Assembly (NCBI RefSeq): GCF_003012935.1
Contig: NZ_PUDR01000007.1
Span: forward strand, 124,001 to 188,000
Origin: Pannonibacter carbonis
GTDB lineage: Bacteria; Pseudomonadota; Alphaproteobacteria; Rhizobiales; Stappiaceae
Length of the DNA: 64,000 bases
Reading direction: 5' to 3'
The notes below the pieces were generated by a model. It was not told the origin of the DNA. It worked only from the letters and a program-made list of their open reading frames with translations, and made no database searches. Position 1 is the first letter of the stretch; each line of letters begins with the position of its first letter. Shown here piece by piece: positions 50,298 to 58,127 of the stretch. Position numbers and translations under genes: made by a program.

Positions 50298-50759
50298 ATC
50301 CCGCCGCACCATGTCAACCCGCCTTCGGCGCGCGAGACATTTTCCTGCGAGACATCGCAAGGCGAGACGGATCGCCCTTCTGACGCTATCCATGGCGATA
50401 TGCTCGCTCTCGTGCGCTCAGGCGAACCGCCGTTCCTCCTGCGGTGGACACCGGAGCTGGCTTCTGGCGTCCAGCCAGAGTCCATCCGGCCAAGCCATTG
50501 TTTTCCGGTTCCTTTCCGGGCCGAAACGTATGCTGGCGGGCGAAGCGCGGGACTTCGCCAGCGACTGGCCTCGATTTTTGGGAAGCCACCGGGGTCCAGC
50601 GTCCAACCGCGACGCCGTGAAACCCTCGTGAAATCAGAGACCTGACCGGCAACACGGGATGGATGCCCGGTGGATGCCGGCTCCAGCCGGAAGCCGGTGG
50701 ACACCACCGCTCCGGAGTCCACCTCGGCGGATGCCGATCCTTCATCGACAGGACCCTGC
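50298..50759. other. 462-base region between fic and the HNH gene, no convincing gene
   Basis: The region reads openly in some frames because of its GC content, but none resembles a known protein. It contains a 15-base-period repeat (listed separately) and near its end the small inverted repeat CCGGCT-CC-AGCCGG. It may hold the promoter of the downstream group. Confidence 0.4.
50332..50370. repeat. Three 15-base-period repeats of GCGAGAC
   Basis: GCGAGACAT at 50,332 and 50,347 and GCGAGACGG at 50,362 recur with an exact 15-base spacing, starting 34 bases after the fic stop. The even period could present binding sites with a regular phase, or be a remnant of a coding repeat. Confidence 0.45.
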
Positions 50760-51524
50760 ATGCCCCTCGCGCACGGCACTGCGGCGAGCACGGACGCCGT
50801 CGCGCCGTGCGCCAGGTCTCGGAACCGCGGGATGCGCCTCCGGACCTGCACAGCGTGCGGCAAGGTCGAGAAAGTGCGCGCCGACAACCCTGCCACTCAA
50901 TGTCGACCGTGCGCCGCGCGGCCGGCGCTGGCGCAAGGCCGACGCGCTCGATCCGCGGATCGGAACCGTGAGACCTGCCAGCACTGTGGCAGGGTCTTCC
51001 CGGCGCCGCCGAGCAGCCGCCAGCAGTTCTGCAACCGCGCCTGTCGCCACGCGGCGCAATCGGTCGAACGGACCTGCGCAACCTGCGACGGCTCGTTTCG
51101 CATCGCCAGGTCGGTCCTGTCGGATCGCACGAATTCCAGCGGGCGGTTCTGCTCGCGGTCCTGCTACGAGCGCCATCTGTGCCGGACGCCGCGCATCCGC
51201 GGGCGCGGCTCGCGCTGGAAAACGATCCGCAAGGCTGCGCTCCGGCAGACGCCATTCTGCGCCTGCTGCGGAAAGACCAGGCACCTTCAGGTGCACCACA
51301 TCATCCCGTTCCGCCTGACGCGGGACAACTCGCCAACCAACCTGATCCCGCTTTGCCGCGCCTGCCACAAGCGGGTGGAGAGCGTGTTCCACGATGTCGA
51401 GGCGGTCGATCCGCCGCTCCCAGTCACCAAGCTCGTCCTGTTCTGCAGCATCCATGCGCGCCGGACGGTGACCCTTCACATGCTCAAGAGTTCCGCCCAT
51501 GCCGGCCAACGCGCTGCAGCTTGA
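50760..51524 (+). CDS. HNH endonuclease with several zinc knuckles
   Basis: A 254-residue protein with a string of Cys pairs: CTACGKVEKV...CRPC, CQHCGRVF...CNRAC, CATCDGSF...CSRSCYE and finally CACCGKTRHLQVHHIIPF with LIPLCRACHKRVE, the HNH nuclease core. HNH genes near terminases often support DNA packaging. The start is uncertain: 50,760 is used here, but 50,832 just before RLRTCTACGK is equally credible. The 3' end overlaps the ParB-methyltransferase gene by 26 bases. Confidence 0.82.
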   Translation: MPLAHGTAASTDAVAPCARSRNRGMRLRTCTACGKVEKVRADNPATQCRPCAARPALAQGRRARSADRNRETCQHCGRVFPAPPSSRQQFCNRACRHAAQSVERTCATCDGSFRIARSVLSDRTNSSGRFCSRSCYERHLCRTPRIRGRGSRWKTIRKAALRQTPFCACCGKTRHLQVHHIIPFRLTRDNSPTNLIPLCRACHKRVESVFHDVEAVDPPLPVTKLVLFCSIHARRTVTLHMLKSSAHAGQRAAA

Positions 51525-52818
51525 ACAATGGCCCATCGGCCGCCTCGTCGAATACGAGCGCAACCCGCGCAAAAACGACGACGTGGTCGACCGGATGGCG
51601 CAGGCCATCGTCGAGTTCGGCTTCCGCATCCCGATTGTCGCGCGCAGCGACGGGCTGGTGGTTGACGGGCATCTGAGGCTGAAGGCCGCCCGCCTGCTCG
51701 GTCTCGACACCGTGCCCGTGGTCCTCGCCGATGAGCTGTCGGAGACGCAGATCAAGGCGTTCCGTCTGCTGGCCAATCAGTCGGCGAACTGGGCGGAGTG
51801 GGACGAGGCGCTGCTGTCGGCCGAGCTGCAGGACCTGCTGGCGGACGACTACGACCTGTCGCTGGTCGGCTTCTCGGACGGCGAACTGGACAAGCTGCTG
51901 GCCTTCGATCCTGACGGGGGCGGCGAGGAAGAAGGTGGCGCCGGAGGCTCCGTGCCGCCGGTGACCATCCCGGAGCCGCCACGCAATCCGGCGTCGCGGA
52001 CGGGCGATCTGTGGATCCTCGGCGATCATCGTTTGCTTTGCGGGGACAGCACGAGCCACGAGCATGTGCGCCGCCTGATGAACGGCGAGCGCGCGATCCT
52101 GTTCGCGACCGACCCGCCGTATCTCGTCGACTATGACGGCTCTAACCACCCAACACGGAACAAGGACTGGTCCGCGTCCTACGGCACGACCTGGGACGAC
52201 AGCTCGCAGGGCGCCGAACTCTATGACGGTTTCATCGCGACGGCTGTTGCCGAGGCCATCACCGAGGATGCGGCCTGGTACTGCTGGCACGCCTCTCGCC
52301 GCCAGGCGATGCTCGAAGCTTGCTGGGAAAAGGCCGGCGCCTTCGTGCACCAGCAGATCATCTGGGTGAAGGATCGCGGCGTCCTGACCCGGTCGCACTA
52401 CCTTTGGAAGCACGAGCCCTGCTTCATGGGCTGGCGGCGGCCGAACCGCCCGCCGAAGGTGGCGGAAGAAACCCTTCCCTCGACTTGGGTACTTCCCAGC
52501 TTCTCCAAGGACGAGCGGCCCGATCATCCGACGCCGAAGCCACTCGACGCCTTCGGGATCCCGATGCGCCAGCATGTGGCGCGCGGCGGGCTCTGCTACG
52601 AGCCCTTCTCGGGATCCGGCTCGCAAATCATGGCGGGCGAAGCCAACAGCCGCCGCGTCTTTGCGATGGAAATCAGCCCCGCCTATGTCGATGTTGCCGT
52701 CGAGCGGTGGCAGGCAGAAACCGGCCGCGACGCGATCCTCGATGGCGATGGTCGGACCTTCGCTGAGGTGAGGACCGAGCGGCTGGGGGATGGATCGAGC
52801 AAGACCAGCGGCACCTAG
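51499..52818 (+). CDS. ParB-like domain fused to DNA methyltransferase
   Basis: A 439-residue protein. The first 115 residues are ParB/Srx-like: VEYERNPRKNDDVVDRMAQA and DGLVVDGHLRLKAARLLGL. The methyltransferase part begins after a Gly/Glu-rich linker near residue 145. It has CGDST and the catalytic motif ATDPPYLVDYDG near residue 204, then CYEPFSGSGSQIMAGEANSR near residue 365 for AdoMet binding. Such proteins are common in prophages and likely protect phage DNA from host restriction. The target site is unknown. Confidence 0.88.
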   Translation: MPANALQLEQWPIGRLVEYERNPRKNDDVVDRMAQAIVEFGFRIPIVARSDGLVVDGHLRLKAARLLGLDTVPVVLADELSETQIKAFRLLANQSANWAEWDEALLSAELQDLLADDYDLSLVGFSDGELDKLLAFDPDGGGEEEGGAGGSVPPVTIPEPPRNPASRTGDLWILGDHRLLCGDSTSHEHVRRLMNGERAILFATDPPYLVDYDGSNHPTRNKDWSASYGTTWDDSSQGAELYDGFIATAVAEAITEDAAWYCWHASRRQAMLEACWEKAGAFVHQQIIWVKDRGVLTRSHYLWKHEPCFMGWRRPNRPPKVAEETLPSTWVLPSFSKDERPDHPTPKPLDAFGIPMRQHVARGGLCYEPFSGSGSQIMAGEANSRRVFAMEISPAYVDVAVERWQAETGRDAILDGDGRTFAEVRTERLGDGSSKTSGT

Positions 52819-52961
52819 CCTTGCAGCAATGCGCTCCCCTTATCCAACCAAACCCAACCGGGACATTGTCCAGACACGGACCTCAAACCCACCGACCATG
52901 ACGATCACAATGATCGACAAGGATGCACCGCGCCCGAGGCATGCTGGTCGGCGACGCTTTG

Positions 52962-52978
52962 GTATGATATTTTCATAC
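52962..52978. promoter_or_regulatory. Inverted repeat upstream of parDE
   Basis: GTATGA and TCATAC flank a five-base TATTT centre in an AT-rich spot 31 bases before the parD ATG. A palindrome of this kind is the expected operator for the ParD ribbon-helix-helix repressor. Confidence 0.6.
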
Positions 52979-53009
52979 TGCTTTCTCGGTCGCCACGGAA
53001 CGATGCTTT

Positions 53010-53291
53010 ATGTCCGCCAGCCACAAAAGAACAATCAGCCTGCCAGCAGAACACGCCGCGTTCATCGATCGCCTCGTGGAGTCTGGTGTTTATGGATCAG
53101 CCAGCGAGGTGGTCCGTGCCGGCTTGCGCGCATTGCAGGAGCGTGATGCGGCCGTGGAACGCTGGCTGCGTGAAGAGGTTGCACGCACATATGATGACGT
53201 CGCAGCCAGTCCTGAGCAGGTTGTGCCGACGGAGGTGGTTCGAGACCGCTTGCGCGCACGGCATATCAAACGCAGCAGCACCAGCCAGTGA
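53010..53291 (+). CDS. parD: ParD-type antitoxin
   Basis: A 93-residue ribbon-helix-helix antitoxin. The N-terminal strand and helices are HKRTISLPAEHAAFIDRLVE and YGSASEVVRAGLRALQERD. The C-terminal tail, rich in charged residues and ending in KRSSTSQ, would wrap the toxin. The overlap of four bases with parE and the palindrome upstream are typical of self-regulated parDE operons. The pair lies between the methyltransferase and small phage genes. Confidence 0.9.
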   Translation: MSASHKRTISLPAEHAAFIDRLVESGVYGSASEVVRAGLRALQERDAAVERWLREEVARTYDDVAASPEQVVPTEVVRDRLRARHIKRSSTSQ

Positions 53292-53590
53292 GGGAACGCA
53301 AGGTTGAGTTCAGCTTCGAAGCGGAGGCGGAACTCATGGAGATCTATGACTGGATCGCTCGAGCCGCGTCGCCAGATGTGGCGTTTGGCTACGCCATGCG
53401 TGTCGAGACGTTCTGCAGGAAGCTTGGAATTGCATCCGAGCGCGGCCAGCTCCGCGATGATATCAGGCCGGGCTTGAGGATCGTGGGCTTTGAACGTCGC
53501 CTCACGGTCGCGTTCAAGGTCGAACAGGACCGTGTCGTGATCCTGCGCTTGTTTTTCGGCGGTCGTGACTGGGAAGCCCAAATGGACTGA
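53288..53590 (+). CDS. parE: ParE-type toxin
   Basis: A 100-residue toxin of the RelE/ParE superfamily, starting with GTG. VEFSFEAEAELMEIYDWIAR opens the fold. The middle has LGIASERGQLRDDIRPGLRI and the end has VVILRLFFGGRDWEAQM, as in ParE proteins that poison DNA gyrase. Whether this copy targets gyrase is not shown by sequence. It is translationally coupled to ParD. Confidence 0.9.
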   Translation: MRERKVEFSFEAEAELMEIYDWIARAASPDVAFGYAMRVETFCRKLGIASERGQLRDDIRPGLRIVGFERRLTVAFKVEQDRVVILRLFFGGRDWEAQMD

Positions 53591-53663
53591 AGCTGGGTCG
53601 CGCGGAGATCATGCAGTCAGATCATTCCGGCATTCGATGCGATTTTTACGGGCACTGGCGCGG

Positions 53664-53837
53664 TCATTTCAATTGAGGCAGCTCATCGAAGAACTGGCCT
53701 GCCTCAATGCCCTCGCCGGCACGGGCCTGCTTAAGACCCTTGCGGATCCCCGCGACAGTTTCGCGATGATCAAGCTGGTTCTGCATCTCTTGTCCCTCCG
53801 GGTTATCCGTTCCAAAGATCAAGCGTTCTCGGTTCAT
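53664..53837 (-). CDS. Short antitoxin-like protein
   Basis: A 57-residue protein, MNRERLIFGTDNPEGQEMQN at the start and IRKGLKQARAGEGIEAGQFF at the end. The second half resembles the C-terminal helix of small RHH or Phd-type antitoxins. A GAGG ribosome-like site lies 12 bases before the ATG. No matching toxin gene is next to it on this strand. The remaining gap (53,591-53,937) holds nothing else I can support. Confidence 0.4.
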   Translation of the reverse strand: MNRERLIFGTDNPEGQEMQNQLDHRETVAGIRKGLKQARAGEGIEAGQFFDELPQLK

Positions 53838-53937
53838 CACATCGATCCTCAAAACGCCCCTCGAACGCGGCGAGGCTAAAGCTGGTACTGTTGCCTTGGA
53901 CGAACTGCGGCGATACCACGAAGAAGGGGGCGCGTAA

Positions 53938-54198
53938 TTACGCGTCCCATTCCGGGTCAACGTCAGGCGTAAAGCTGACGCCGTACTTCTCGGCGTGGCG
54001 CTCGCAATAGTAGTCCCATACCCACTGGGCATCATAGGTGCAATCGTGGCGCGGGTAGTTGTCGCGCTCGTCTTCCATAGCGAGCACTGAAGCGGTCAAC
54101 AGCGCCTTGTCCATCAAATAGGCGGCGCGGTCAAAATCGACTTTCTTTGCTCCGCCGCCCGGACGCGTAGCAGCAGTCAAAACATACGTGTGAAACAT
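53938..54198 (-). CDS. Small protein, unrecognised
   Basis: An 86-residue protein, starting MFHTYVLTAATRPGGGAKKV after a GGAGAG ribosome site. It has DRAAYLMDKALLTASVLAME and an aromatic C-terminus (DAQWVWDYYCERHAEKYGVS). It is transcribed against the surrounding phage operon. Its AT-rich upstream region (54,199-54,275) probably holds its promoter. Function unknown. Confidence 0.65.
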   Translation of the reverse strand: MFHTYVLTAATRPGGGAKKVDFDRAAYLMDKALLTASVLAMEDERDNYPRHDCTYDAQWVWDYYCERHAEKYGVSFTPDVDPEWDA

Positions 54199-54328
54199 CG
54201 GCGATTTTCTCTCCTGCCAATGGCTCAGTATGGCATTTTTCTGATTAAAATTCAATAAGATCAACAAGATTTAGATGCACTTATGCGGGCTGCTGGCGCA
54301 CTTGATGCGGGCCCTTCTACGAGACCGA

Positions 54329-54346
54329 GCCCGCCAGTCGGCGGGC
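54329..54346. terminator. Hairpin between small genes and the packaging module
   Basis: Perfect seven-base arms GCCCGCC and GGCGGGC with an AGTC loop, 19 bases past the 3' end of the leftward gene that stops at 54,365. There is no T-run. It may mark a transcription end. Confidence 0.4.
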
Positions 54347-54364
54347 AGCCCGGAGGGGGTTACC

Positions 54365-54589
54365 TCACTTGGTGTGCTCGCCCTCGCGAAAAGCGCTGTC
54401 CGTGATCTCGCGCAGCTTGGCGCGGTAGTGGTTCAGGGTGCCGACATGGCCCCAGTTGATCTCGTCGGGGTTGGTATCGAAGTGGTCGGCGCTGAGGGCA
54501 ACGAGCCGCTCCAGCATGGCGTCGATCTCGATCTTGGCGGCAATAAAAGCGTCGAGGGCCTTGGCGTTGTTGGTTGCTTTGCGTGTCAT
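54365..54589 (-). CDS. Small conserved phage protein
   Basis: A 74-residue helical protein. NAKALDAFIAAKIEIDAMLE and TLNHYRAKLREITDSAFREG match a short protein often found just before terminase genes in alphaproteobacterial prophages. It reads leftward and ends in GEHTK. Its role is unknown. Confidence 0.72.
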   Translation of the reverse strand: MTRKATNNAKALDAFIAAKIEIDAMLERLVALSADHFDTNPDEINWGHVGTLNHYRAKLREITDSAFREGEHTK

Positions 54590-54701
54590 TCTGGTGGCTC
54601 CCTGCTGGGGTTTAATCCTTGCGCTGGATTGACGTTCGCTCTGGTCGTGACGCTTATCAACTGAATAACCATCTGTTTTTGAATGATAATCGGATCCACG
54701 A

Positions 54702-55286
54702 ATGCAGGGCATGAGCGAGCGCCAGTACGCTGCCCATGTCGGGCTGTCACGCGGAGCGATCCAGAAGGCGAAGCTCGCCGAGCGGCTGGTTCTCCATCCC
54801 GACGGCAGCATCGACGCGGCCGCCAGCGACATGCGGCGTGCCGAGATGACGGATCCGTCCAAGACCCGCAAACCGCCCGCGCCGAAGCTGAAGCCCGTGC
54901 CCGAGGCCGCGGTTGCCGCTGTTGGCGACACGCTGCGCGAACAGGGGCTGGCGGTTCCGGCGGTTGGCGGTGGCACGACCTTCCTGCAGGCCAAGACGGC
55001 AAATGAGGTTCTGAAGGCGCAGGAACGGCGCATCCGCCTCCAGAAGCTGAAAGGGGACCTGGTCGACCGCGCCAGGGCGGAGACCCTGATGTTCCGGCTC
55101 GCGCGCGATGAACGCGATGCGTGGGTGACGTGGCCGGCGCGCGTCGCAGCCCTGATGGCCTCGGAACTGACCGCGGTGCTGGGGAGCGCAGCCACGGTGG
55201 AGCCGGCCTTGATGCAGAAGGTTCTGGAGGCCCATGTCCGCGCCCAGCTCGAGACCCTCTGCGAGGTACGCCCCGGACTTGGATGA
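54702..55286 (+). CDS. Phage terminase small subunit
   Basis: A 194-residue protein. An N-terminal helix-turn-helix reads SERQYAAHVGLSRGAIQKAK, as in Nu1-like small terminases. After a Pro/Lys-rich linker, a helical C-terminal part has NEVLKAQERRIRLQKLKGDL, DRARAETLMFRLARDERDAW and MQKVLEAHVRAQLETL. It recognises the packaging site and forms the terminase with the large subunit. The two genes overlap by 53 bases. A start at 54,711 would remove three residues. Confidence 0.85.
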   Translation: MQGMSERQYAAHVGLSRGAIQKAKLAERLVLHPDGSIDAAASDMRRAEMTDPSKTRKPPAPKLKPVPEAAVAAVGDTLREQGLAVPAVGGGTTFLQAKTANEVLKAQERRIRLQKLKGDLVDRARAETLMFRLARDERDAWVTWPARVAALMASELTAVLGSAATVEPALMQKVLEAHVRAQLETLCEVRPGLG

Positions 55287-57219
55287 CGGCGTTTCTGACT
55301 TCGACGGTGCGGACCGGCTGATCCGGACCTGGCGCGAGGGATTGCGACCTGATCCGGATCTCTCCGTCTCGCAATGGGCGGACCGGCATCGCCGCCTGGC
55401 CTCGCGGGCCTCCGCAGAACCGGGACAGTACCGGACCGCCCGCACACCCTACATGCGCGAGATCATGGACCGGCTGTCGCCGGGCGATCCGACCCAGCGG
55501 GTGGTGTTCATGAAGGCCGCGCAGGTCGGGGCGACCGAGGCCGGCAACAACTGGATCGGCTTCGTGATCCACCAGGCGCCGGGGCCAATGCTGGCGGTCC
55601 AGCCGACCGTAGAACTGGCGAAACGCAACTCGCGTCAGCGGATCGACCCGCTGATCGACGAGAGCCCCGAGTTGCGGGAGCGGGTGAAGCCGGCGCGGTC
55701 GCGCGATGCGGGCAACACGATGCTGTCGAAGGAGTTCGCGGGCGGCATCCTGATCATGACCGGGGCGAACTCGGCCGTGGGACTGCGCTCCACCCCTGCC
55801 CGCTACATCTTCCTCGACGAGGTCGACGCTTATCCGGCGTCCGCCGATGAGGAAGGCGATCCGGTCACGCTGGCCGAGGCGCGGTCGCTGACCTTCTCCC
55901 ACCGGCGCAAGGTGCTGCTGGTCTCGACACCGACCATCCGCGGGCTGAGCCGCATCGAGCGGGAGTTCGAGGCCAGCGACCAGCGGCGGTTCTTCATGCC
56001 GTGCCCGCATTGCGGCGCGATGCAGTGGCTGAAGTTCGAGCGGCTGCACTGGGAGAAGGGTCGCCCGGAAACGGCCGAATACATCTGCGAGGGCTGCGAC
56101 GCTGCAATCGCGGAGCATCACAAGACGCAGATGCTGGACGCAGGCGAATGGCGCGCGACCGCCACAGCCACCGATCCGACAACGGTCGGCTACCACCTCT
56201 CGGCGCTCTATTCGCCGGTGGGCTGGCTCAGCTGGCAGCGGATCGCGCGGGCGCATGAGGCGGCACGGGGCAGCGACGAGGCGATGCGGGCGTTCCGGAA
56301 CACCATCCTCGGCGAGACCTGGATGGAGACCGGCGAGGCGCCAGACTGGCAACGGCTGGCTGACCGGCGCGAGGCCTGGAAGGCGGGGACCGTTCCGGCG
56401 GGCGGCCTGTTCCTGACTGCTGGCGCCGACGTTCAGAAGGACCGGATCGAGGTTGATGTGTGGGCCTGGGGCCGGGGCTTGGAAAGCTGGCTTGTCGACC
56501 ACATCGTGATCGACGGAGGCCCCGGCGATCCGGCCTGCTGGCAGCAGTTGACCGGGTTGCTGGGACGCTCCTGGATCCATGCCTCAGGCCAGCCGGTGTT
56601 GCTCACCCGGCTCGCGATCGACACCGGCTTTGAGACCAGCGCGGTCTATGCCTGGTCGCGGCAGGTGGGATGGACGCAGGTTGCGCCGGTCAAGGGCGTC
56701 GAAGGGTTCACCCGGACGAGCCCTGTGACCGGACCGACGTTTGTTGACGCAACGGTTGCGGGCAAACGTCTGCGGCGCGGCGCGCGGCTATGGACCGTCG
56801 CGACCTCGACCTTCAAGGCGGAGACCTATCGCTTCCTGCGACAGGACCGGCCGACGAAGGAGGATCAGGCAGCCGGCGACAGCTGCCCGCCGGGAACGAT
56901 CCACCTGCCGGACTGGGCAGACGGTGAATGGCTGAAACAGCTGACGGCCGAGCAACTGGTGACGGTTCGCACGAAGCGCGGCTTCGCAAGGCTGGAATGG
57001 CACAAGCTCAGGGAACGCAACGAGGCTCTGGATTGCCGGGTCTACGCCCGCGCCGCCGCCTGGATCGCAGGGGTTGACCGGTGGCCCGAAGCGCGTTGGG
57101 CCGAAATGGAGCGCCAACTGACCATTGAGACTGAGCGGATCCCTCACGACCCACCCACCAAATCCCTGGCTCGGCGCATTGCCAACCGGCGAACGGTGCG
57201 CTCGAGTTACATGGGGTGA
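55234..57219 (+). CDS. Phage terminase large subunit (GpA family)
   Basis: A 661-residue packaging ATPase-nuclease of the lambda GpA type. The ATPase has the modified Walker A FMKAAQVGATEAGNNW near residue 90 and Walker B YIFLDEVDAYPASADEE near residue 190. A zinc pair is visible in MPCPHCGAMQWL and ICEGCDA. The nuclease domain begins near residue 395 with TAGADVQKDRIEVDVWAWGR. It cuts and pumps phage DNA into proheads. The size is normal. Confidence 0.95.
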   Translation: MSAPSSRPSARYAPDLDDGVSDFDGADRLIRTWREGLRPDPDLSVSQWADRHRRLASRASAEPGQYRTARTPYMREIMDRLSPGDPTQRVVFMKAAQVGATEAGNNWIGFVIHQAPGPMLAVQPTVELAKRNSRQRIDPLIDESPELRERVKPARSRDAGNTMLSKEFAGGILIMTGANSAVGLRSTPARYIFLDEVDAYPASADEEGDPVTLAEARSLTFSHRRKVLLVSTPTIRGLSRIEREFEASDQRRFFMPCPHCGAMQWLKFERLHWEKGRPETAEYICEGCDAAIAEHHKTQMLDAGEWRATATATDPTTVGYHLSALYSPVGWLSWQRIARAHEAARGSDEAMRAFRNTILGETWMETGEAPDWQRLADRREAWKAGTVPAGGLFLTAGADVQKDRIEVDVWAWGRGLESWLVDHIVIDGGPGDPACWQQLTGLLGRSWIHASGQPVLLTRLAIDTGFETSAVYAWSRQVGWTQVAPVKGVEGFTRTSPVTGPTFVDATVAGKRLRRGARLWTVATSTFKAETYRFLRQDRPTKEDQAAGDSCPPGTIHLPDWADGEWLKQLTAEQLVTVRTKRGFARLEWHKLRERNEALDCRVYARAAAWIAGVDRWPEARWAEMERQLTIETERIPHDPPTKSLARRIANRRTVRSSYMG

Positions 57220-57222
57220 AGT

Positions 57223-57513
57223 TCATCCCGCCAGGGTACGCTGGACAATGTTCGGATCCTTGTCGATCAAAGCCAGCAATACGCGGGCCGGGCCTTCCGG
57301 CGAACGCCGACGCTGTTCCCAGTTCAGCAGCGTGGACTTCTTGACGCCGATGCTTCTGGCAAACTCTGCCTGCGAAAGACCGGTGCGAGAGCGAATGGCC
57401 TGAACGTCTGCGTCAGGGATCTCGATCTCATGGATCGTCACCATCTGGTCGCCCTGCGCATGGGCAATGGCTTCTTTCAGGCCCTGTTCGATGCTCCTGA
57501 ATACATCACTCAT
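57223..57513 (-). CDS. higA: HigA/NadS-type HTH antitoxin
   Basis: A 96-residue antitoxin with a C-terminal XRE helix-turn-helix: VQAIRSRTGLSQAEFARSIG and KKSTLLNWEQRRRSPEGPAR. The N-terminus is helical with IEQGLKEAIAHAQGD. It follows its toxin gene with a four-base overlap, the inverted order typical of higBA. It sits between the terminase and head genes on the opposite strand. Confidence 0.9.
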   Translation of the reverse strand: MSDVFRSIEQGLKEAIAHAQGDQMVTIHEIEIPDADVQAIRSRTGLSQAEFARSIGVKKSTLLNWEQRRRSPEGPARVLLALIDKDPNIVQRTLAG

Positions 57514-57851
57514 CTTGTCCTCCTGTAACTGGCGACCAGCAGTTTGCCGAGCGATTTGATCATGTCCGTCTCTGCCTTGGTCAGACTGGCCTTCTCGTTC
57601 TTGGCAAAGACGGTGATCAGGAAAATCGGCATGGTCTCTTCGCCGCTGAAAAAGTGAATGACCCGATATCCGCCGCTCTTGCCGCCACCATCGCGGGCAT
57701 AGCGCATCTTTCGAATGCCGCCACCGATCGAGACGCCTGCTGTCGGATTGCGCGCAATGAAATCGATCAGAGCCATGCGCTCCTCATCGCTCATGAGAGC
57801 GCGGGCGCGGCGCTGGAACTCTGGCGTCTCGGCAACAGTCACAATGCTCAT
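57510..57851 (-). CDS. higB: HigB/RelE-type toxin
   Basis: A 113-residue toxin of the RelE/HigB superfamily. VAETPEFQRRARALMSDEER opens the fold, and GGIRKMRYARDGGGKSGGYR then VIHFFSGEETMPIFLITVFA match ribosome-dependent mRNA interferases. KNEKASLTKAETDMIKSL closes it. It is the first gene of the pair and is preceded by a strong palindrome. Confidence 0.9.
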   Translation of the reverse strand: MSIVTVAETPEFQRRARALMSDEERMALIDFIARNPTAGVSIGGGIRKMRYARDGGGKSGGYRVIHFFSGEETMPIFLITVFAKNEKASLTKAETDMIKSLGKLLVASYRRTR

Positions 57852-57858
57852 CGATCAC

Positions 57859-57883
57859 ACTTATGCGTCAATGGCGCATAAGT
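57859..57883. promoter_or_regulatory. Operator-like inverted repeat upstream of higBA
   Basis: Perfect nine-base arms ACTTATGCG and CGCATAAGT with a seven-base centre lie eight bases before the higB start codon. The adjacent bases repeat part of the pattern (GCGTCAATG, then GTCAATGACGC). It is probably the HigA-binding operator, and it also lies 25 bases before the rightward joiner gene. Confidence 0.65.
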
Positions 57884-57907
57884 CAATGACGCACAGAAGG
57901 AGCGCTC

Positions 57908-58123
57908 ATGTCCGATCTGGCGACCTTGCGCCAAAGACGCGACGCCCTGACCGTGCAGCGGTCCTCCGGCGTCGCGCGGGTCAGCTATGACGGCAAGACC
58001 GTGGACTATCGCAGCGTCGCCGAGATCGACCGGGCCATCGAGGCGCTGGACCGCGAGATCGCTGCGGCCGAGGGGCGGCGGATTGTCCGGCACGTACGCG
58101 TGACGACAGCAAAGGGGCTCTGA
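57908..58123 (+). CDS. gpW-like head-tail joining protein
   Basis: A 71-residue protein of the gpW type: LATLRQRRDALTVQRSSGVA, VSYDGKTVDYRSVAEIDRAI and ALDREIAAAEGRR. In lambda the homologue plugs the portal after packaging. It lies four bases before the portal gene. Confidence 0.85.
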   Translation: MSDLATLRQRRDALTVQRSSGVARVSYDGKTVDYRSVAEIDRAIEALDREIAAAEGRRIVRHVRVTTAKGL

Positions 58124-58127
58124 GCCG

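Noticed and set aside
50311-50631. A 106-codon frame after fic with a hydrophobic stretch near its start
   Set aside because: The N-terminus looks faintly like a signal peptide, but there is no ribosome site, the rest is low-complexity, and the 15-base repeats lie inside it.
54586-56580. A 664-codon open frame on the minus strand
   Set aside because: It is antisense to both terminase genes and has shadow-type composition; only its last 74 codons (54,365-54,589 frame) look like a real separate gene.
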